The notes: generated from the sequence alone by a model not told the origin. DNA of 64,000 nucleotides from Salvelinus alpinus (GCF_045679555.1 NC_092099.1:8800576-8864575); one strand, 5' to 3'; positions 46,928 through 63,152 are shown, counted from the stretch's first letter. Translations and numbers: made by a program.

Positions 46928-47336
46928 TTCCACACATGCACTAGTGGCAATTTTAGCATATAAGTCTTGGTGGGGCAAACTCAACCAAATTTTATAGATG
47001 CATGCCACCAAAGCCACTAACAAAATAGTATTATTTTATTAGCCCTATGTGGTCTAAAAAGGAAAGAAAATACAATCACGAGGTTCCACTTTTATAGGCA
47101 ATATACCCACTCACAGACAGTGCATTGCGCAAACAAAACTCTCAATATCAACTGTAATTACATGGGTCCCTTACTGAACATTATGTTGAATAAAAAAATA
47201 TTTGAATGGGAAGAGACTGTCACTGGCAAACATGGTTACAGACCCAACAACATTATAGTATTCCCTCCTCGTGAAGAAAAGCACATGAGCTAATTATAAT
47301 ACACAACAATGAAATAATTCCAACATTGCCTAAAAT

Positions 47337-48904
<1,568 letters not shown>

Positions 48905-49350
48905 TAAGTCTGTGATTGATTTTTGGGAAAACCTTGCAGAATATATGGCTCCCCATGAGTGACAGAACACTGAGCCAATCACGGCGCAACTAGGGAAGAT
49001 TACCAATGCCTATGCTCTCTGGCTGCCCCAACACCACAGAAAGCACTGAGCTAGGCTGAATCACCTCCATTTTGGAGCTGCCTCACTCAAGAAAGAGACC
49101 ATGTTTGTATGCGGCTTTATTAACTTAATTTTTGTATTTTATTACATTGTTCGCAAACTGATTTGTGACACAAATTAATACCAAAATAGCATGCAAAACA
49201 GGCAACACATTTTTTTGGTTTTGTTTGCTAAACAGGTTCTGCCCCACCTGCTCTGAATGACGGGTCGCCACTGCCAATCAGACCAAATTAATCATAGTGG
49301 GCAGAACAAGCACACGCTAGAGAGATCCTATTGGCGAGTTCTAGCATGTA

Positions 49351-50413
49351 CAGTGCATTTGGAAAGTATTCAGACCCGTTCACTTTTTCCGCATTTTATT
49401 ACGTTACAGCCTCGATGAATCAATCGACACACAATACCCCATAATTACAAAGCAAAAACCGGTTACATTTGTATTTTTTTTGCAAATGTCTTCTAAATAA
49501 AAACAGATACCATATTTACACAAGTATTCAGACCCTTTGCTATGAGAATCCAAATTGAGCTCAGGTGCATCCTGTTTCCATTGATCATCCTTGAGATGTT
49601 TCTACAATTCGATTGGCGTCCACCTGTGGTACATTCAATTGATTGGACATGATTGGGAAATGCACACATCTATCTATAAAAGGTCCCATTGTTGACAGTG
49701 TATGTCAGAGCAAAAACCAAGCCATGGATTTGTTCGTAGTGCCATCCCTACGGCGAAGCACGGTGGTGGCACCATCATGCTGTGGCGACATTTTTCAGTG
49801 GCAGGGACTGGGAGACTAGTCAGGATCAAGGGAAAGATGAACGGCACAAAGTACAGAGAGATCCTTGATTACAACCTGCTCCAAAGCGTTCAGGACCTCA
49901 GACAGGGGCGAAGGTTCACCTTCCAACAGGACAACGACCCTAAGCACACAGCCAAGACAACGTAGGAGTGGCTTCGGGACAAGTCTCTGAATGTCCTTGA
50001 GCTGCCCAGCCAGAGCCCGGACTTGAACCCGATCGAACATCTCTGGAGAGATGGAAATAGCTGTGCAGCAACGCTACCCATCCAACCTGACAGAGTTTGA
50101 GGTGTGCCAAGCTTGTGGTGTGCCAAACAGGTGTGCCAAGCTTGTAGTGTCATACCCAAGTAGACTCAAGGCTTTAATTGCTGCCAAAGGTGCTTCAACA
50201 AAGTACTGAGTAAAGGGTCTGAATACTTATGTACATGTGATATATATTTTGGGGGTTTATATGAATTTGCAAAAACTTCAAAAAAAAACGTTTTTGCTTT
50301 GTCATTATGGGGTATTGTGTGTAGATTGATGAGGATTTGTATATTTTTTCCTTTTAGAATCAGGCTGTAATGTAGAAAAAGTCAAGGGGACTGAATACTC
50401 TCCGAATGCACTG
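49351..50413 (+). mobile_element. Tc1-like element with deleted DNA-binding half
   Basis: Termini CAGTGCATTTGGAAAGTATT and TACTCTCCGAATGCACTG with TA on both sides (49349-49350, 50414-50415). The leader runs to AAAACCAAGCCATGG, then jumps into the catalytic domain. 1063 bp against the usual 1.6 kb. Confidence 0.8.
49702..49965 (+). pseudogene. Tc1-like transposase catalytic fragment
   Basis: Contains AKHGGGTIMLW, GTKYREILDYNLLQSVQDLR and [18 protein letters not shown] with the second catalytic Asp, then a TAG. The Glu motif [12 protein letters not shown] lies just beyond in the same frame region (about 50008-50045). The N-terminal helix-turn-helix domains are absent. Confidence 0.75.
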
Positions 50414-50415
50414 TA

Positions 50416-51239
50416 TTTGCATATTTCCGTTTGGCAACGCCTCCTCCGTGAAGTGCGCGTGTGCAATAACTAAATTCACCCTTGCAGTCCTTCTAAACAA
50501 TGACCTTTTTTTAAAACTTTGTCAAGGGGTGAAGTCTACAAAACTTAGTCCACTCTGTTTCTAAAAGATTTTAGTTTTGAGAATAAAAAACTGTATTGAG
50601 ATCAAATGTTCAATTGATTAGAAAAATAGCAGAATATCGGCCAAAATCCATCTCACTTCATCTTCTCCCGCTGGGCTTCCTCTCATCACCATATTTGGTA
50701 GTGAGTGGAAATGCCAACCGGATGCTTAAGATTTCTACATCCAGAGAAACTGTCTCATTGTTCTGTGATTCCGTTGTTAGTAGATCAGTGGTGTGTATTC
50801 ATGGATGTCAATGGAAGCCAGGCTTCCCCAAATATTTGACCATATAATTTTACCTCAATTCGCAAGTGGCTGAATCTCATTGGAGAAATCATCAGAGCGA
50901 GGGAAACGGCGCCCCGCTGTCTCAGTAAGTGTATCCCATGTTTCTGATGCTGTCTGGACTAAAAGAGCAAAACATGTTGCCGCAATAGCATTTGATTGAT
51001 TGATGCCAGTAAGCATTTGGCCTCCCTTGATAAAAAAATAAAGATAAGTAGCCAATCAGCATTGAGCTAAGCTTAGCTGTGGGTTGTCCTGGTGCAGCAA
51101 AACGCCCGCCAAGGACCGCCAGTTTGGATTTAGCTACACACAAATCAAATCACTTCCTAAGCAACAAGTCATTTTTTGAAAAACGTGTATTTTTCTGGTC
51201 TGCTTGTGTTGATGTCCTGTAGTAGCTAGTTTGCTAACC
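50416..51239. other. Stretch without recognised gene
   Basis: No gene. A short GATTCACTGCC-poor, AT-rich region with no visible repeat edges. Confidence 0.4.
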
Positions 51240-53072
51240 TGTTGAGGACAGAGGGCGCTGTTTTCACTTTGGGGGAAAATCGTGCCCAATTTAAACGGCC
51301 TCGTACTCAATTCTTGCTCGTACAATATGCATATTATTATTACTATTGGATAGAAAACACTCTCTAGTTTCTAAAACCGTTTGAATTATATCTGTGAGTA
51401 AAACAGAACTCGTTTGGCAGCAAACTTCCTGACCAGGAAGTGGAAAGTCTGAAAACTATGCTCTGTTCTAGGGCCTGCCTATAAATGGGCATGATACGTA
51501 TTAGTATACATGCACGTCATACACCTTCCACTAGATGTCAAGAGGCAGTGAGAGGAAATGGGGTGTTTATCTTGGTCTGAGGTGGAATAAATCCTCTTGG
51601 AATGACGTGTCACCCATTTCCTGTTTTCTGGAAAGCGCGAGGATGGACCTGGAATTGCCTTCTGGAAAGCTGTCGTTATAGGCGACTACTATCTCCGGCT
51701 TTGATTTTATTTGATACATGTCACAATATCATCGTAAAGTATGTTTTTTCAATATAGTTTTATTAGATTATTGAAATTTATTCGGGACGTTAGGCGTGTT
51801 GCGTTGGGTGCTTTTGTTCAGGAAGGAGAGCTTCGCGCCACTTGGCGACTGTGCTTGCTAATTCAAGAGGGACAAAGGACGTTCTAAAACCAAACAACGA
51901 TTGTTCCCGACAAAGGACCTCTTGTACAACATTCTGATGGAAGCTCATCAAAAGTAGGACCCATTTTATGATGCTATTTCATATATCTGTCGAACTGTGT
52001 ACTATTAGTTTTGCGCCCAGGTTTTGGGCACTATCTCGCCATAACGTAAGCCTTATGTCATAATGAAGTTATTTTTAGAATTCTAACACTGCGATTGCAT
52101 TAAGAACTAGTGTATCTATCATTTCCTATACAACATGTATTTTTTTGTAATGTTTATGAATAGTTATTTGGTCAGAATAGGTGAGAGTCTAATAGAAATA
52201 TCCGCACATTCTGGGAAAAAGATGCTACGTTAGCACAATGTATAACCACTGATTTCAGCTCTAAATATGCACATTTTCGAACAAAACATAAGTGTATGTA
52301 TAACCTGATGTTATAGGACTGTCATCTGATGAAGGTTTATGAAGGTTAGTGAAAATTAATATCTTTTGCTGGTTTATTCGCTATCGCTAACGTGCCTTGA
52401 TGAATGAATGCGGTTGTGTGGTAGGCTATTGTAGTAAGCTAATATAATGCTATATTGTGTTTTCGCTGTAAAACACTTAAAAAATCGGAAATATTGGCTG
52501 GATTCACAAGATGTTTGTCTTTAATTTGCTGTACACCATGTATTTTTCAGAAATGTTTTATGATGAGTATTTAGGTATTTCACGTTGGTCTCTATAATTA
52601 CTCTGGCTGCTTCGGTGCTATTTTTGATGGTAGCTGTGATGGTAGCTGCAATGTAAAACTGATTTATACCTCAAATATGCACATTTTTCGAACAAAACAT
52701 AGATTTATTGTGTAACATGTTATAGGACTGTCATCTGATGAAGTTGTTTCTTGGTTAGTTTGGTTGGTTCTTGGTTAGTTTGGTTGGTTTCGTGCATGCT
52801 ACCTGTGCTGTGAAAAATGTCTGTCCTTTTTTGTATTTGGTGGTGAGCTAACATAAATATATGTGGTGTTTTCACTGTAAAACATTTTCAAAATCGGAAA
52901 TGTTGACTGGATTCACAAGATGTGTATCTTTCATTTGCTGTATTGGACTTGTTAATGTGTGAAAGTTAAATATTTCTAAAAAATATTTTTTGAATTTCGC
53001 GCTCTGCCTTTTCAGTGGAATGTGGGAGGAGTTCCGCTAGCGGAACGCTGGGGCTAGACAGGCTAAATCAGC
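51240..53072 (+). mobile_element. Long relative of the TTAA repeat (copy 3) with internal duplication
   Basis: Starts AACCTGTTGAGGACAGAGGG CGCTGTTTTCA and ends CGCTGGGGCTAGACAGGCTA. It shares TTGGATAGAAAACACTCT, CCTTCCACTAGATGTCAAGA and ATTGGCTGGATTCACAAGAT with copies 1, 2 and 4. It is longer because a block starting AAATATGCACATTTTCGAAC (52265 and 52673) through TGTAAAACA...AATCGGAAAT...GATTCACAAGATG occurs twice. Confidence 0.6.
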
Positions 53073-53942
53073 CCTTTCCTAAGCCATGGATGGGATTTGG
53101 ACTTAATTCTCTGTACAGGGCAATGGTTATGGTGGCGATTCTGATCTAACCATAAATTAATATGTTGTGCCACTGGCCTGAAACGATTGAAGTTCAATAT
53201 GTAGCAGCCTAGATGTAGCCTAGTAGGCTCACGTCAACTAGCTAGCTAACTTAGCTGGTTCATTGTTGCCCATGTGAGGAAGTTAGGCTAGCAAGCATTT
53301 TAGCGAGGTAGCCTATGACAACAAAAACTTCAGGTGCACAGTAGGACAGAGCCATAGACCGTTTTGCCAACATGAAAGAGAGGCGGATGGCATTGTCGTT
53401 CAAATAGTCTACAAGTAGGGTGAGCCTAAAAAATCATTCTTAAATGGAAAAAGTTTTTACTGGCTTGGCTTCGTCAGTGATTTTACCCACGTACCGCTAG
53501 TGTAGCAGATACTGGATCATCTAAGAATCATGTTTGGCATTTGACCTTTGATTCATCTTCATGAACACCAAATATGTGACAAAATTGGAAGTTCAACTTT
53601 AAGTCATTCAATATCACATTCCTGTGCCAAAACCATTGGGTTTTGAAATAAATGATTTGTCTGTTTGCTGGCTTGAGCCCCAGCTGATTCTTCTAATGCA
53701 TTCATCATCACTTCATTTGCGTAAGTATAGCTGATGAATGGTTAACTTCTACTATTTGTGCATTGCAGTGGCATGATAGAATTCTAACTTCCAAAATGTT
53801 GGGATGATTACACACACCACTTCGAGCCAATGAAGCAAGTGCAAAATACATAGTTAGCGAGGGCTCCAGTATAGACTGTAACATATGGTCCTCTGGGATA
53901 TAGGTTAGACACCTCACAGAAAAAATCAGTACTGTAGCGATA
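53073..53942. other. Stretch without recognised gene
   Basis: No gene. A small AGCTAGCTAACTTAGCT patch at 53238-53255. Confidence 0.45.
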
Positions 53943-53944
53943 TA

Positions 53945-54361
53945 CACTGAGTGTACAAAACATTAGGAACACCTTCCTGATATTGAGTTGCACCCCTTTT
54001 GCACTCAGAACAATTCGTTGTGGCATGGACTCTACAAGGTGTCGAAAGCGTTCCACGCGGGAAACTTTGAGCGTGAAAAACCCAGCAGCGTTGCAGTTCT
54101 TGACACAAACCAGTACGCCTGGCACCTACCACCATACCACGTTCAAAGGCACTTAAATATTTTGTCTTGCCCATTCGCCAACTGAATGGCATTCATACAC
54201 AATCCATTTCTCAATTGTCTCAAGTCTAGAAAATCATCTACACTGATTGAAGTGGATTAAAAAAGTGACATCAATAAGGGGGATCATAGCTTTCACCTGG
54301 ATTCACCTGGGCAGTATGTCATGGAAAGAGCAGGTGTTCCTAATGTTTTGTACCACCAGTG
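53945..54361 (-). mobile_element. Tc1-derived short element, 417 bp
   Basis: Ends CACTGAGTGTACAAAACATT and GTTTTGTACCACCAGTG are inverted repeats with TA on both sides (53943-53944, 54362-54363). The interior keeps TGGCATGGACTCTACAAGGT and TTGACACAAACCAGTACGCC, but most of the transposase gene is deleted. End pieces of this family lie at 32438 and 33607. Confidence 0.75.
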
Positions 54362-54363
54362 TA

Positions 54364-56149
54364 GAAGGGATTAACGGCTCACACAGCAAAACTAGCTATC
54401 AATCAAATTAAGTACTTCATTCATCAAAACCAGTATCTAGATTGTTATTTTTCAAGAACTTCCCATTTAAGCCACTTGTTGACTGAGTACAGGGCCCTTC
54501 TGTGACCCAAATCCATATCTGATGTGCTACTCTAATAGGTGACATTTGTGGGGAGGCAAGGGACAAAAGTGATAATCCTGTCCTGGCCATGCAGGGGGAC
54601 AGCATGGAGCAGTGGGAGGCTTCTGCCTAGTCCGTGAGATCTCTGCCTCTATCTCTGGTGCTCAGTTCCCCAGAGTACTGATCCTGTCCCTAGGGCCAAG
54701 TGTATCTTCCCGAGCTGTCTGCTGAATCTCTCACTTCCATAGGTAGAGAGCTATAGTAGCTTACATGGCCTTGCACAATATCTCTATCAGTTAGGGCCAT
54801 TTTTACTGCCTCACAGACAGAGAGCTTTGTTCTATTTTAAGGCAGCCACGTCAAAGTGCTCCATTTCTCAACTTGACAAGCCCACTTTTTAATCGTTCAT
54901 CAGGCTTTTTTTGTGCCATCCCTCATTTTCAAAGAGTCCAATATCCTGTTAGGTTTTTTCTACCTTTTAAGAGATGATAATGATCTCAGTTTTCCTGCTT
55001 TCAGAGCTCTTCGACATGTGAAGAGGATGAGAAGAGGAAGACAGACGAAAGATAGAGATTCATTCTAAAATAACTAGAAATGGAGCGACACATTCACAGT
55101 TTCAAGAGAGCTTCAATATCCAAATGAAAGACGTATCTGAAGTCATATTATTTTGATCTCAACTTCAGACTTGTGCTTGAAAGTCTTGTCAAATCTTGAG
55201 AGTGGACAAGACTCAATCCCATGCAAGAAGAAATACCACTGTTGAAGTGTGACCTTACCAAGTAGTCCAACTTTCCTTTCTTAATCTGTTGTTTCAACTA
55301 TTGGTATGAATTGTTATTTTTCAAAATTACTCTCTGGATGTTTTTGACTCAACTACTTGGGGGTGAGATTGCCTCGTAGGTACATTGCAAGTTATGTGTC
55401 TCCACAACCCAGCCTCACAGCCACAAGAGAGAAACATAAAACCTTTGACCGTCAAACAATCTTCTATGTGTGAGCAAACGAAATTCGTAGAATGAAGCAC
55501 TTTTTATTTTCTACAAGAGGCGTGATTCTAGATCGGCAAGATAAATAACATGCTACTTTAGCTACGAAAGCTTTGGGAAACTCACCCCTGACTATTCCGT
55601 GGATTTGAAGTAACAGCTGCCAAGTTTGATCAAATCAAACTAGCACATGAGGCACTCATGCTTATACTTCTACGTATGGGACAGAATTATTATGACATGC
55701 AACTGTGCATGTTTAAATCATTTCAGTTAGAAAAGTCAGCAGGTTTGTCTTATTCATACCGGGGTCTGTGGTGGAAGCTGGCAAGTTTTGCAGTTGTAAG
55801 CATTCTCTCCTGAATGTTTCATAGCGAGTTTCCTGAGTGAAGGTTCACCCATGCACAACAAATAAACTGACCACATATTGCATTAAAGAAACAATTCATT
55901 ACAAATCGGAGATTAAATAAACATGATGGCAGATTCCTGAATGCAGCTGTGAGTTAATATTGAATCCCCATGGACATTCTGAGAAAGGAGATGATAGTCT
56001 GCAAATCATTTCTACTGATGATATTTCAGAAGACCAACTGTAAAATTGTGAAAGCACGATGTAAATACTGTATGTATCCAATTTCATGGCTATTGGTATT
56101 GTGACAAAGATGACATGATGAGAGGCACTTTTAGGGAAAAAATGTGTTA
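54364..56149. other. Stretch without recognised gene
   Basis: Ordinary AT-rich DNA with no supported gene or repeat. Confidence 0.45.
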
Positions 56150-56154
56150 TTTAA

Positions 56155-56345
56155 AACCTTAAAGGGTTCTTCGGCTGTCCCCGTAGGAGAACCCTTTGAA
56201 GAACCATTTTTTGGTTCCAGGGAGAACCCCTTTGGGTTCCATGTAGAACCCTTTCCACACAGGGTTCTACATGGAAACCAAAAGCGTTCTACCTGGAACC
56301 AAAAAGGGTTGCTGAAGAATCCTTTTGGAACCCTTTTTTCTAAGA
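56155..56345. mobile_element. Fold-back MITE rich in GGTTCC/GGAACC
   Basis: AACCTTAAAGGGTTCTTCGG at the left pairs with GAAGAATCCTTTTGGAACCC on the right, and GGGTTCCATGTAGAACCCT pairs with AGGGTTCTACATGGAAACC near the centre. It is a widespread fish hairpin repeat. Confidence 0.7.
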
Positions 56346-56418
56346 GTGTGGGAGCAAAACCGGGACGCTCAATGGATCTGTTTATCTAGAGCCGTGCATA
56401 TCAATTATCTCAAAATAG

Positions 56419-56500
56419 CTGGTCTAGGATCAGGGAACGGCTGTCCATGTAATCTTATTCATTGTGATCTAATAGGCAAAACTGATCCTAAATCAGTACT
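56419..56500. mobile_element. Short hairpin repeat
   Basis: CTGGTCTAGGATCAG and CTGATCCTAAATCAG face each other. It is the same type as 28384-28479. Confidence 0.5.
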
Positions 56501-58261
56501 CACAATCTAAAACATTTGACACATTTGGCCCCAGGACACAATTGCATGATCCAAAACACGAAGAGACCACTTTTTTTTGCAAATCTGTTAGGTTCTATGT
56601 TTTTACCATCACCCACCCGTGTAGAAAACATTTTAAACACCTGTGCTCTGATGAATCACACGACATGTCTGAATTACTCTGCTCTGAATCCTGATCTCTA
56701 TTCACGCCACTGAGACAAACAGAGAAACGCTGCTAGGAAACTGCAATCTTTATCATCTACTTTCAGAGTAGGGCTTGGATCTCCCCAGCTGTTTCACTAC
56801 TTACAACGTGCTTGAAAAACCCCTGCCTGTTTTGACAGTAGGGAGGGCAAACACACCCTAGGGCAAACACACCCAAACACACCACAATAAAAAGGGTGTG
56901 TTTTCTTCTCAAAGACAACTGAAAGTGAAACAATTGTTTTGAGCTGGGTCTTTATAAAGAGCAATCATCATATGTCATGTCGCGATGTACCAAGATGTGT
57001 GTTGCGTGTTCTCTCTTGATATTTGCCAAGATGGTGTCATTAGATCATGATGCTGAGTCAGAGATTGGGAGAAACTGCAGGAACTGAAAGTCTACTGAGG
57101 GCTAAGAGCGTAAGACCTCCTTTATTAAAAAAGAGCTTGTGTGAATCTCATTCTAGGTATTGTTTCCATTTATTTGTTTTTTTGCCATGATCCCAATTGG
57201 GGTTTTAAGAAGCTTGAAGAGGAGGAGGAAAACCGTTACATGTACATAGTAGCACGGTCATACATCTGGCACAGGTTAGGTAACCTACTGTCGAACCCAA
57301 TCTCAAGGATTTACAAATTGATCCATGGGCTGAACTCGTGACTACACGTTGACTATACATTGTGCATACTGTATCATAATAAGAGTAAGAATGCTTCTGT
57401 AATTGATACATAGATATATCATTATGAATCCGTAGTGTAGCTTTTAGATGGCGGTCCTATGCACATTTAGGTCGATCACTTGGCAAACGCATTATTGGCA
57501 AACATTGTTATTGGCGAACGCAGACAGGTGTTGTTTTGACGAGGGTCTACTTTGAACAGCACTTCTGCTAGGCTCACTCGAGTCAACAACAACGTCAAAA
57601 ACAAAAACTGTTGACCTAGTAGCTCCTCGTCTCCAAGGGCAGAGTGAAGCATCATGGGAGTTGAGTCTCCTTGCCACAACAACCCATGCAGTCCCTCTCT
57701 AGCCAACTTTAAAGCACTTATTTCCTTTATATAACAACATGCCCACCAGGGAATCTAAACACGCTGATACAATGGCCATCTACGACTCCCTAGGCTGAGT
57801 GCATCTTCACGGAGCCAGACTCAAAGAGCATTGTACTGCACACCAGACACTAGATATCTCAAGAGTTTACTCTGTTTGAGATCTTGGTATTAACTGCCAT
57901 TTTCTCCAAGATGAACACTGTTGGCCAGACATGAGATACGCAACTCAAACTCAGTATGCATTGCTATAATGGCTTAGTATTGCTATTAATTGCTTAATAT
58001 CATCTTATTGAGAAGTCATTCAAAATAGATGTCCTTTTTTCAATTGTTGAATCGTGATTTTGAATTTAATTCCTGAATTGACAGCCTTCAAATTGACCCA
58101 ATTACTACTAATAAAAGTAGATTTGCACCAAAAACAAAAATCAAGGTAATATTTGTCCCTGTAAGGTAAGCCAGGTAGCATTGAGAGCTAGTATTATGTA
58201 CAATATAATGTTGTAATGATATAACATTTTGTCATGTTATATATAGCGATACAAAAAGTCA
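56501..58261. other. Stretch without recognised gene
   Basis: No gene. The phrase CACACCCTAGGGCAAACACACCC (56855-56880) is a small tandem duplication. Otherwise unremarkable. Confidence 0.4.
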
Positions 58262-58355
58262 TTAAGCAGACACTGCTAACCAAAACAACTTACAGGCATT
58301 GCATGCAGTATGGTCCAAGTGGGATCTGAATTCCCAATGAACTGGTAATCATGTG
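58262..58355. repeat. Degenerate tRNA-related fish SINE
   Basis: TTAAGCAGACACTGCTAACC, ACAACTTACAGGCATTGCAT and TGGGATCTGAATTCCCAAT recall the fish SINE with a CAGACGCTCTTATCCAGAGC core. Strongly diverged. Confidence 0.35.
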
Positions 58356-58438
58356 ATTATACACTAAGTCAAGCATCAGTGCAGTGGCACATTCCATGGC
58401 TGTAAAGCCATGGAATGTGGTTCTGTGGTGGCAGTACC

Positions 58439-58796
58439 TGTCACGACTTCCGCCGAAGTCGGCTCCTCTCTTTGTACGGGCGGCGTTCGGCGATCGACGT
58501 CACCGGCTTTCTAGCCATCGCCGCTCCATTTTTCATATATCCATTTGTCTCGTCTCGTTTCCATACACACCTGCTTTTCATTTCCCAATCAAGCTACTTG
58601 TATTTAACCCTCTGTTTCCCATCATTTTTGTGTAATTGTTCTCATGTTATGTGGTGTTAGTTTAGGCGCTTTACTTTAATGTTCCGTTTTTTTGAGCGTG
58701 TTTGTTTTATGTGATGCTCTCATGTTTGGAACTAGAATAAAAGTGTGCCTGTTTATTATACTCTGCTCTCCTGCACCTCCAATACACCTATTGACA
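58439..58796 (+). mobile_element. Solo LTR, 358 bp, with GTACC target duplication
   Basis: TGTCACGACTTCCGCCGAAG at the left, CCAATACACCTATTGACA at the right, and GTACC at 58434-58438 and 58797-58801. GAATAAAAGTGTGCC near 58733 is the polyadenylation signal, so it points along the plus strand. It is a typical salmonid LTR, probably Gypsy-like (inference). No internal region remains. Confidence 0.8.
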
Positions 58797-59570
58797 GTAC
58801 CTCTGAATTACAATGATTTATATGTACATGAACCTTGTTAATAGCCCACTGGCCTAGAGCCTGTAAAAGCATGTGTTGAGAAAAGGCAGGTGAGGTTTTG
58901 AGGGTCATCCAACTTACCATCAGAAAAACCTTTGGGTATAAACTGGTGGTTTTGTCAGTTCTTCCCCAGTTACTGTAAGCACCTGACATACGGTATGTTC
59001 AAGATTTTTTGGGGGGGGTTTAACTGTTGTGTCAGCATCCATGATATCGTTCCAAGTGATTCACTGCAGTAGATGCGATGGGGCCTTACTTTGAAACTTG
59101 CAACGTTCCTTCATGGAAATCCACAGAAAAATATTGTCATTGACAAGCAAAGGCACAATTCAATTGCCCTTGGTGAGATGTGCACTTTAATCTCTCTGTC
59201 TAAACTCTAGGGAGTCCATGCCCGAATTGTATTCATTTTTCCCAGGCTTGTTTTTTTATAACACAGACACAAAGAGGTGAACGCATTAATGCAAATGTAG
59301 GCTAAACTGTAGAGTCAGGTTCTCACATGTTCCACTTCATTGAGATCTGAGTCTCTAACCTTGGGGTCTTTCATTTCCAAGCCCATAACTGTATGTAAAC
59401 TACAGCCAAAAAGACAGGCTGTGGAAGGTATCACGCTTCAAATGAAGATCCCCCTCACCGCAGATCCCCCTCCCCCCAGAGCCCCATCCCTCTAGAGCCC
59501 CCTCAAGATCAGTAATCCCCCTTCACCCATACAAACACACAGGCACACACACATACACATATACAAACAC
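58797..59570. other. Stretch without recognised gene
   Basis: No gene. A C-rich phrase (CCCCCTCACCGCAGATCCCC, 59448-59470) is locally repeated. Confidence 0.4.
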
Positions 59571-59581
59571 TTTTTTTTTTT

Positions 59582-59668
59582 TACATTTGAGTAATTTAGT
59601 AGATGCTCTTATCCAGAGTGACTTACAGTAGTGAGTGCATACATTTTCATACTGTTTTTGTACTGGTG
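59582..59668 (+). repeat. Fish SINE core fragment
   Basis: TTTAGTAGATGCTCTTATCC AGAGTGACTTACAGTAGTGA GTGCATACATTTTCATACTG is a widely shared teleost SINE-type core as I recall it. Confidence 0.55.
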
Positions 59669-59704
59669 GGAACACACTCTCACTCTCTCATTCACACACA
59701 CATA

Positions 59705-59716
59705 CATTACATTACA

Positions 59717-59747
<31 letters not shown>

Positions 59748-59799
59748 CATACATACATACATACATACATACATACATACATACATACATACATACATA
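59705..59799. repeat. CATTA and CATA microsatellite
   Basis: CATTA units pass into a pure CATA tetranucleotide array up to the Tc1 element at 59800. TACATACATGCACAC continues on the far side at 61407, so the transposon sits at or within the array's edge. Confidence 0.9.
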
Positions 59800-61406
<1,607 letters not shown>

Positions 61407-61617
61407 TACATACATGCACACACAAGCACAAACAAACACACACATACCGATATTGAAAGTGATGCAGATATTCAGAACCAAACAGCAAGTACCCAAGTAT
61501 GTGCTACTGAAAGGTCAAACAAATGGAATGTTATTTTGATGTGCATTCAGCTACCTCGTCTCCAAAGTCATATTAATCAGTCAATCAACTCCTACGAAGG
61601 CACTCAGAGGTCCTTAA

Positions 61618-62492
61618 AACCTCTCTTGGGTATATGGGACGTTAGCGTCCCACCACTTCAAGAGCCAGTGAAACTGCTGGGCGCCAAATTCAAATACAGA
61701 AATACTCATTATAAAAATTCAGAAAACAAAACATATTTTACATAGGTTTAAAGATGAACTTCTTGTGAATCCAACCACAGTGTCAGATTTAAAAAATGCT
61801 TTACGGCGAAAGCATACCTTACGATTATTTGAGAACATAGCCCACTAGACAAATCATTACAAACAGTAACCATCCATGTAAAACAGAGTCAGAGTCAGAA
61901 ATAGAGATAAAATTAATCCCTTACCTTTGATCTTCATATGGTTGCACTCAGCAGGCATTAATTTACTCAATAAATGTTCCTTTTGTTCGATAAAGTCTCT
62001 TTATATACAAAAACCTCCGTTTTGTTCGCGCGTTTTCTTCAGTAATCCACAGGCTCAAACGCAGTCAAAACAGGAAGACAAAAAAATCCAAATTGTATCC
62101 GTAAAGTTCATAGAAACATGTCAAACGATGTTTATATTCAAACCTCAGGTTGTTTTTAGCCTAAATAATCGATAATATTTCAACCGGACAATAACGTTAT
62201 CAATTTAAAAGGTAAACAAGAATTGCTATCTCTCTGTCGTGCGCATGAAAAAGCTCAGCGACACTTAAGGGTCCAGTCATTCCGAATGCTCTTATTCCCT
62301 AATTTTTCAGAATACAAGCCTGAAACTATTTCTAAAGACTGTTGACATCTAGTGGAAGGCATAGGAACTGCAATTTGAGTCCTAAGTCAATGGATACTGT
62401 AATGGCATTGAATAGAAAACTACAAAACCCCCCCCAAAAAAATACTTCCTGAATGGATTTTTCTCAGGTTTTCGCCTGCCAAATCAGTTCTG
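61618..62492 (-). mobile_element. TTAA-type repeat, copy 4 (truncated)
   Basis: TTAA at 61614-61617, then CCTCTCTTGGGTATATGGGA. The inverse of copy 1 over about 870 bp with high similarity (for example TCCAACCACAGTGTCAGATT and GTTCGCGCGTTTTCTTCAGT). It stops at CTGCCAAATCAGTTCTG, so the outer 150 bases or so of the family are missing. Confidence 0.7.
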
Positions 62493-63152
62493 CAATTTCA
62501 CACGATGATTGAACTAACGGTGTCATTGCGATCACGTGTGTCCATGAATTGTGCCTGCAGGGTCCCCCGAACTCAAGTTTAAAGCTTAACTTTGTTGATC
62601 TCACATCACAAAAACAGAACACTTTTCCCTGCCTTGGAATCTTGTTTGCTCAGTTCGGCTTGTTTGCTCAGAAATGTAACCATCTTACAAACTTGCAAAG
62701 ACAAACATCACATCTGTGCATGCAAAATATCCATCTGTATGAAATAATTGTTCACTTTACATCGATGCTGCTTACCTTATCATCAGAAGAGGGACAAAGA
62801 ACATTCTGGCTTACTCCGCCACTTTGTTGTCCGGCATTCATATTTCAGCACCTTGGACAGCTCCAGCAGCGAGAGAAACTAATACATACAAATCACAGTG
62901 TGCCTTTATGAATCTGCGTTATCTTCGTATTGAGCAAACAGTGTTGGATAGAGAGTAATAGGCCAACAGGGGACTCGCTGCAACCAGTTTACTATGACAT
63001 GTATGGTTGTCAGCCAATGATGCACGTGCGAGAAAGCTAGGTCTACTTGTGCGAATACTCATTCATGCGAGGCAAATGTAACGACTCATAGCAGTTTGCT
63101 CAGAAGCCAAATACTGTAAATTGCCCTATTTTAAATGAAAAGTTTGAAGTTT
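62493..63152. other. Stretch without recognised gene
   Basis: A 120-codon frame (62549-62911) shows no domain. No repeat edges recognised. Confidence 0.4.
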
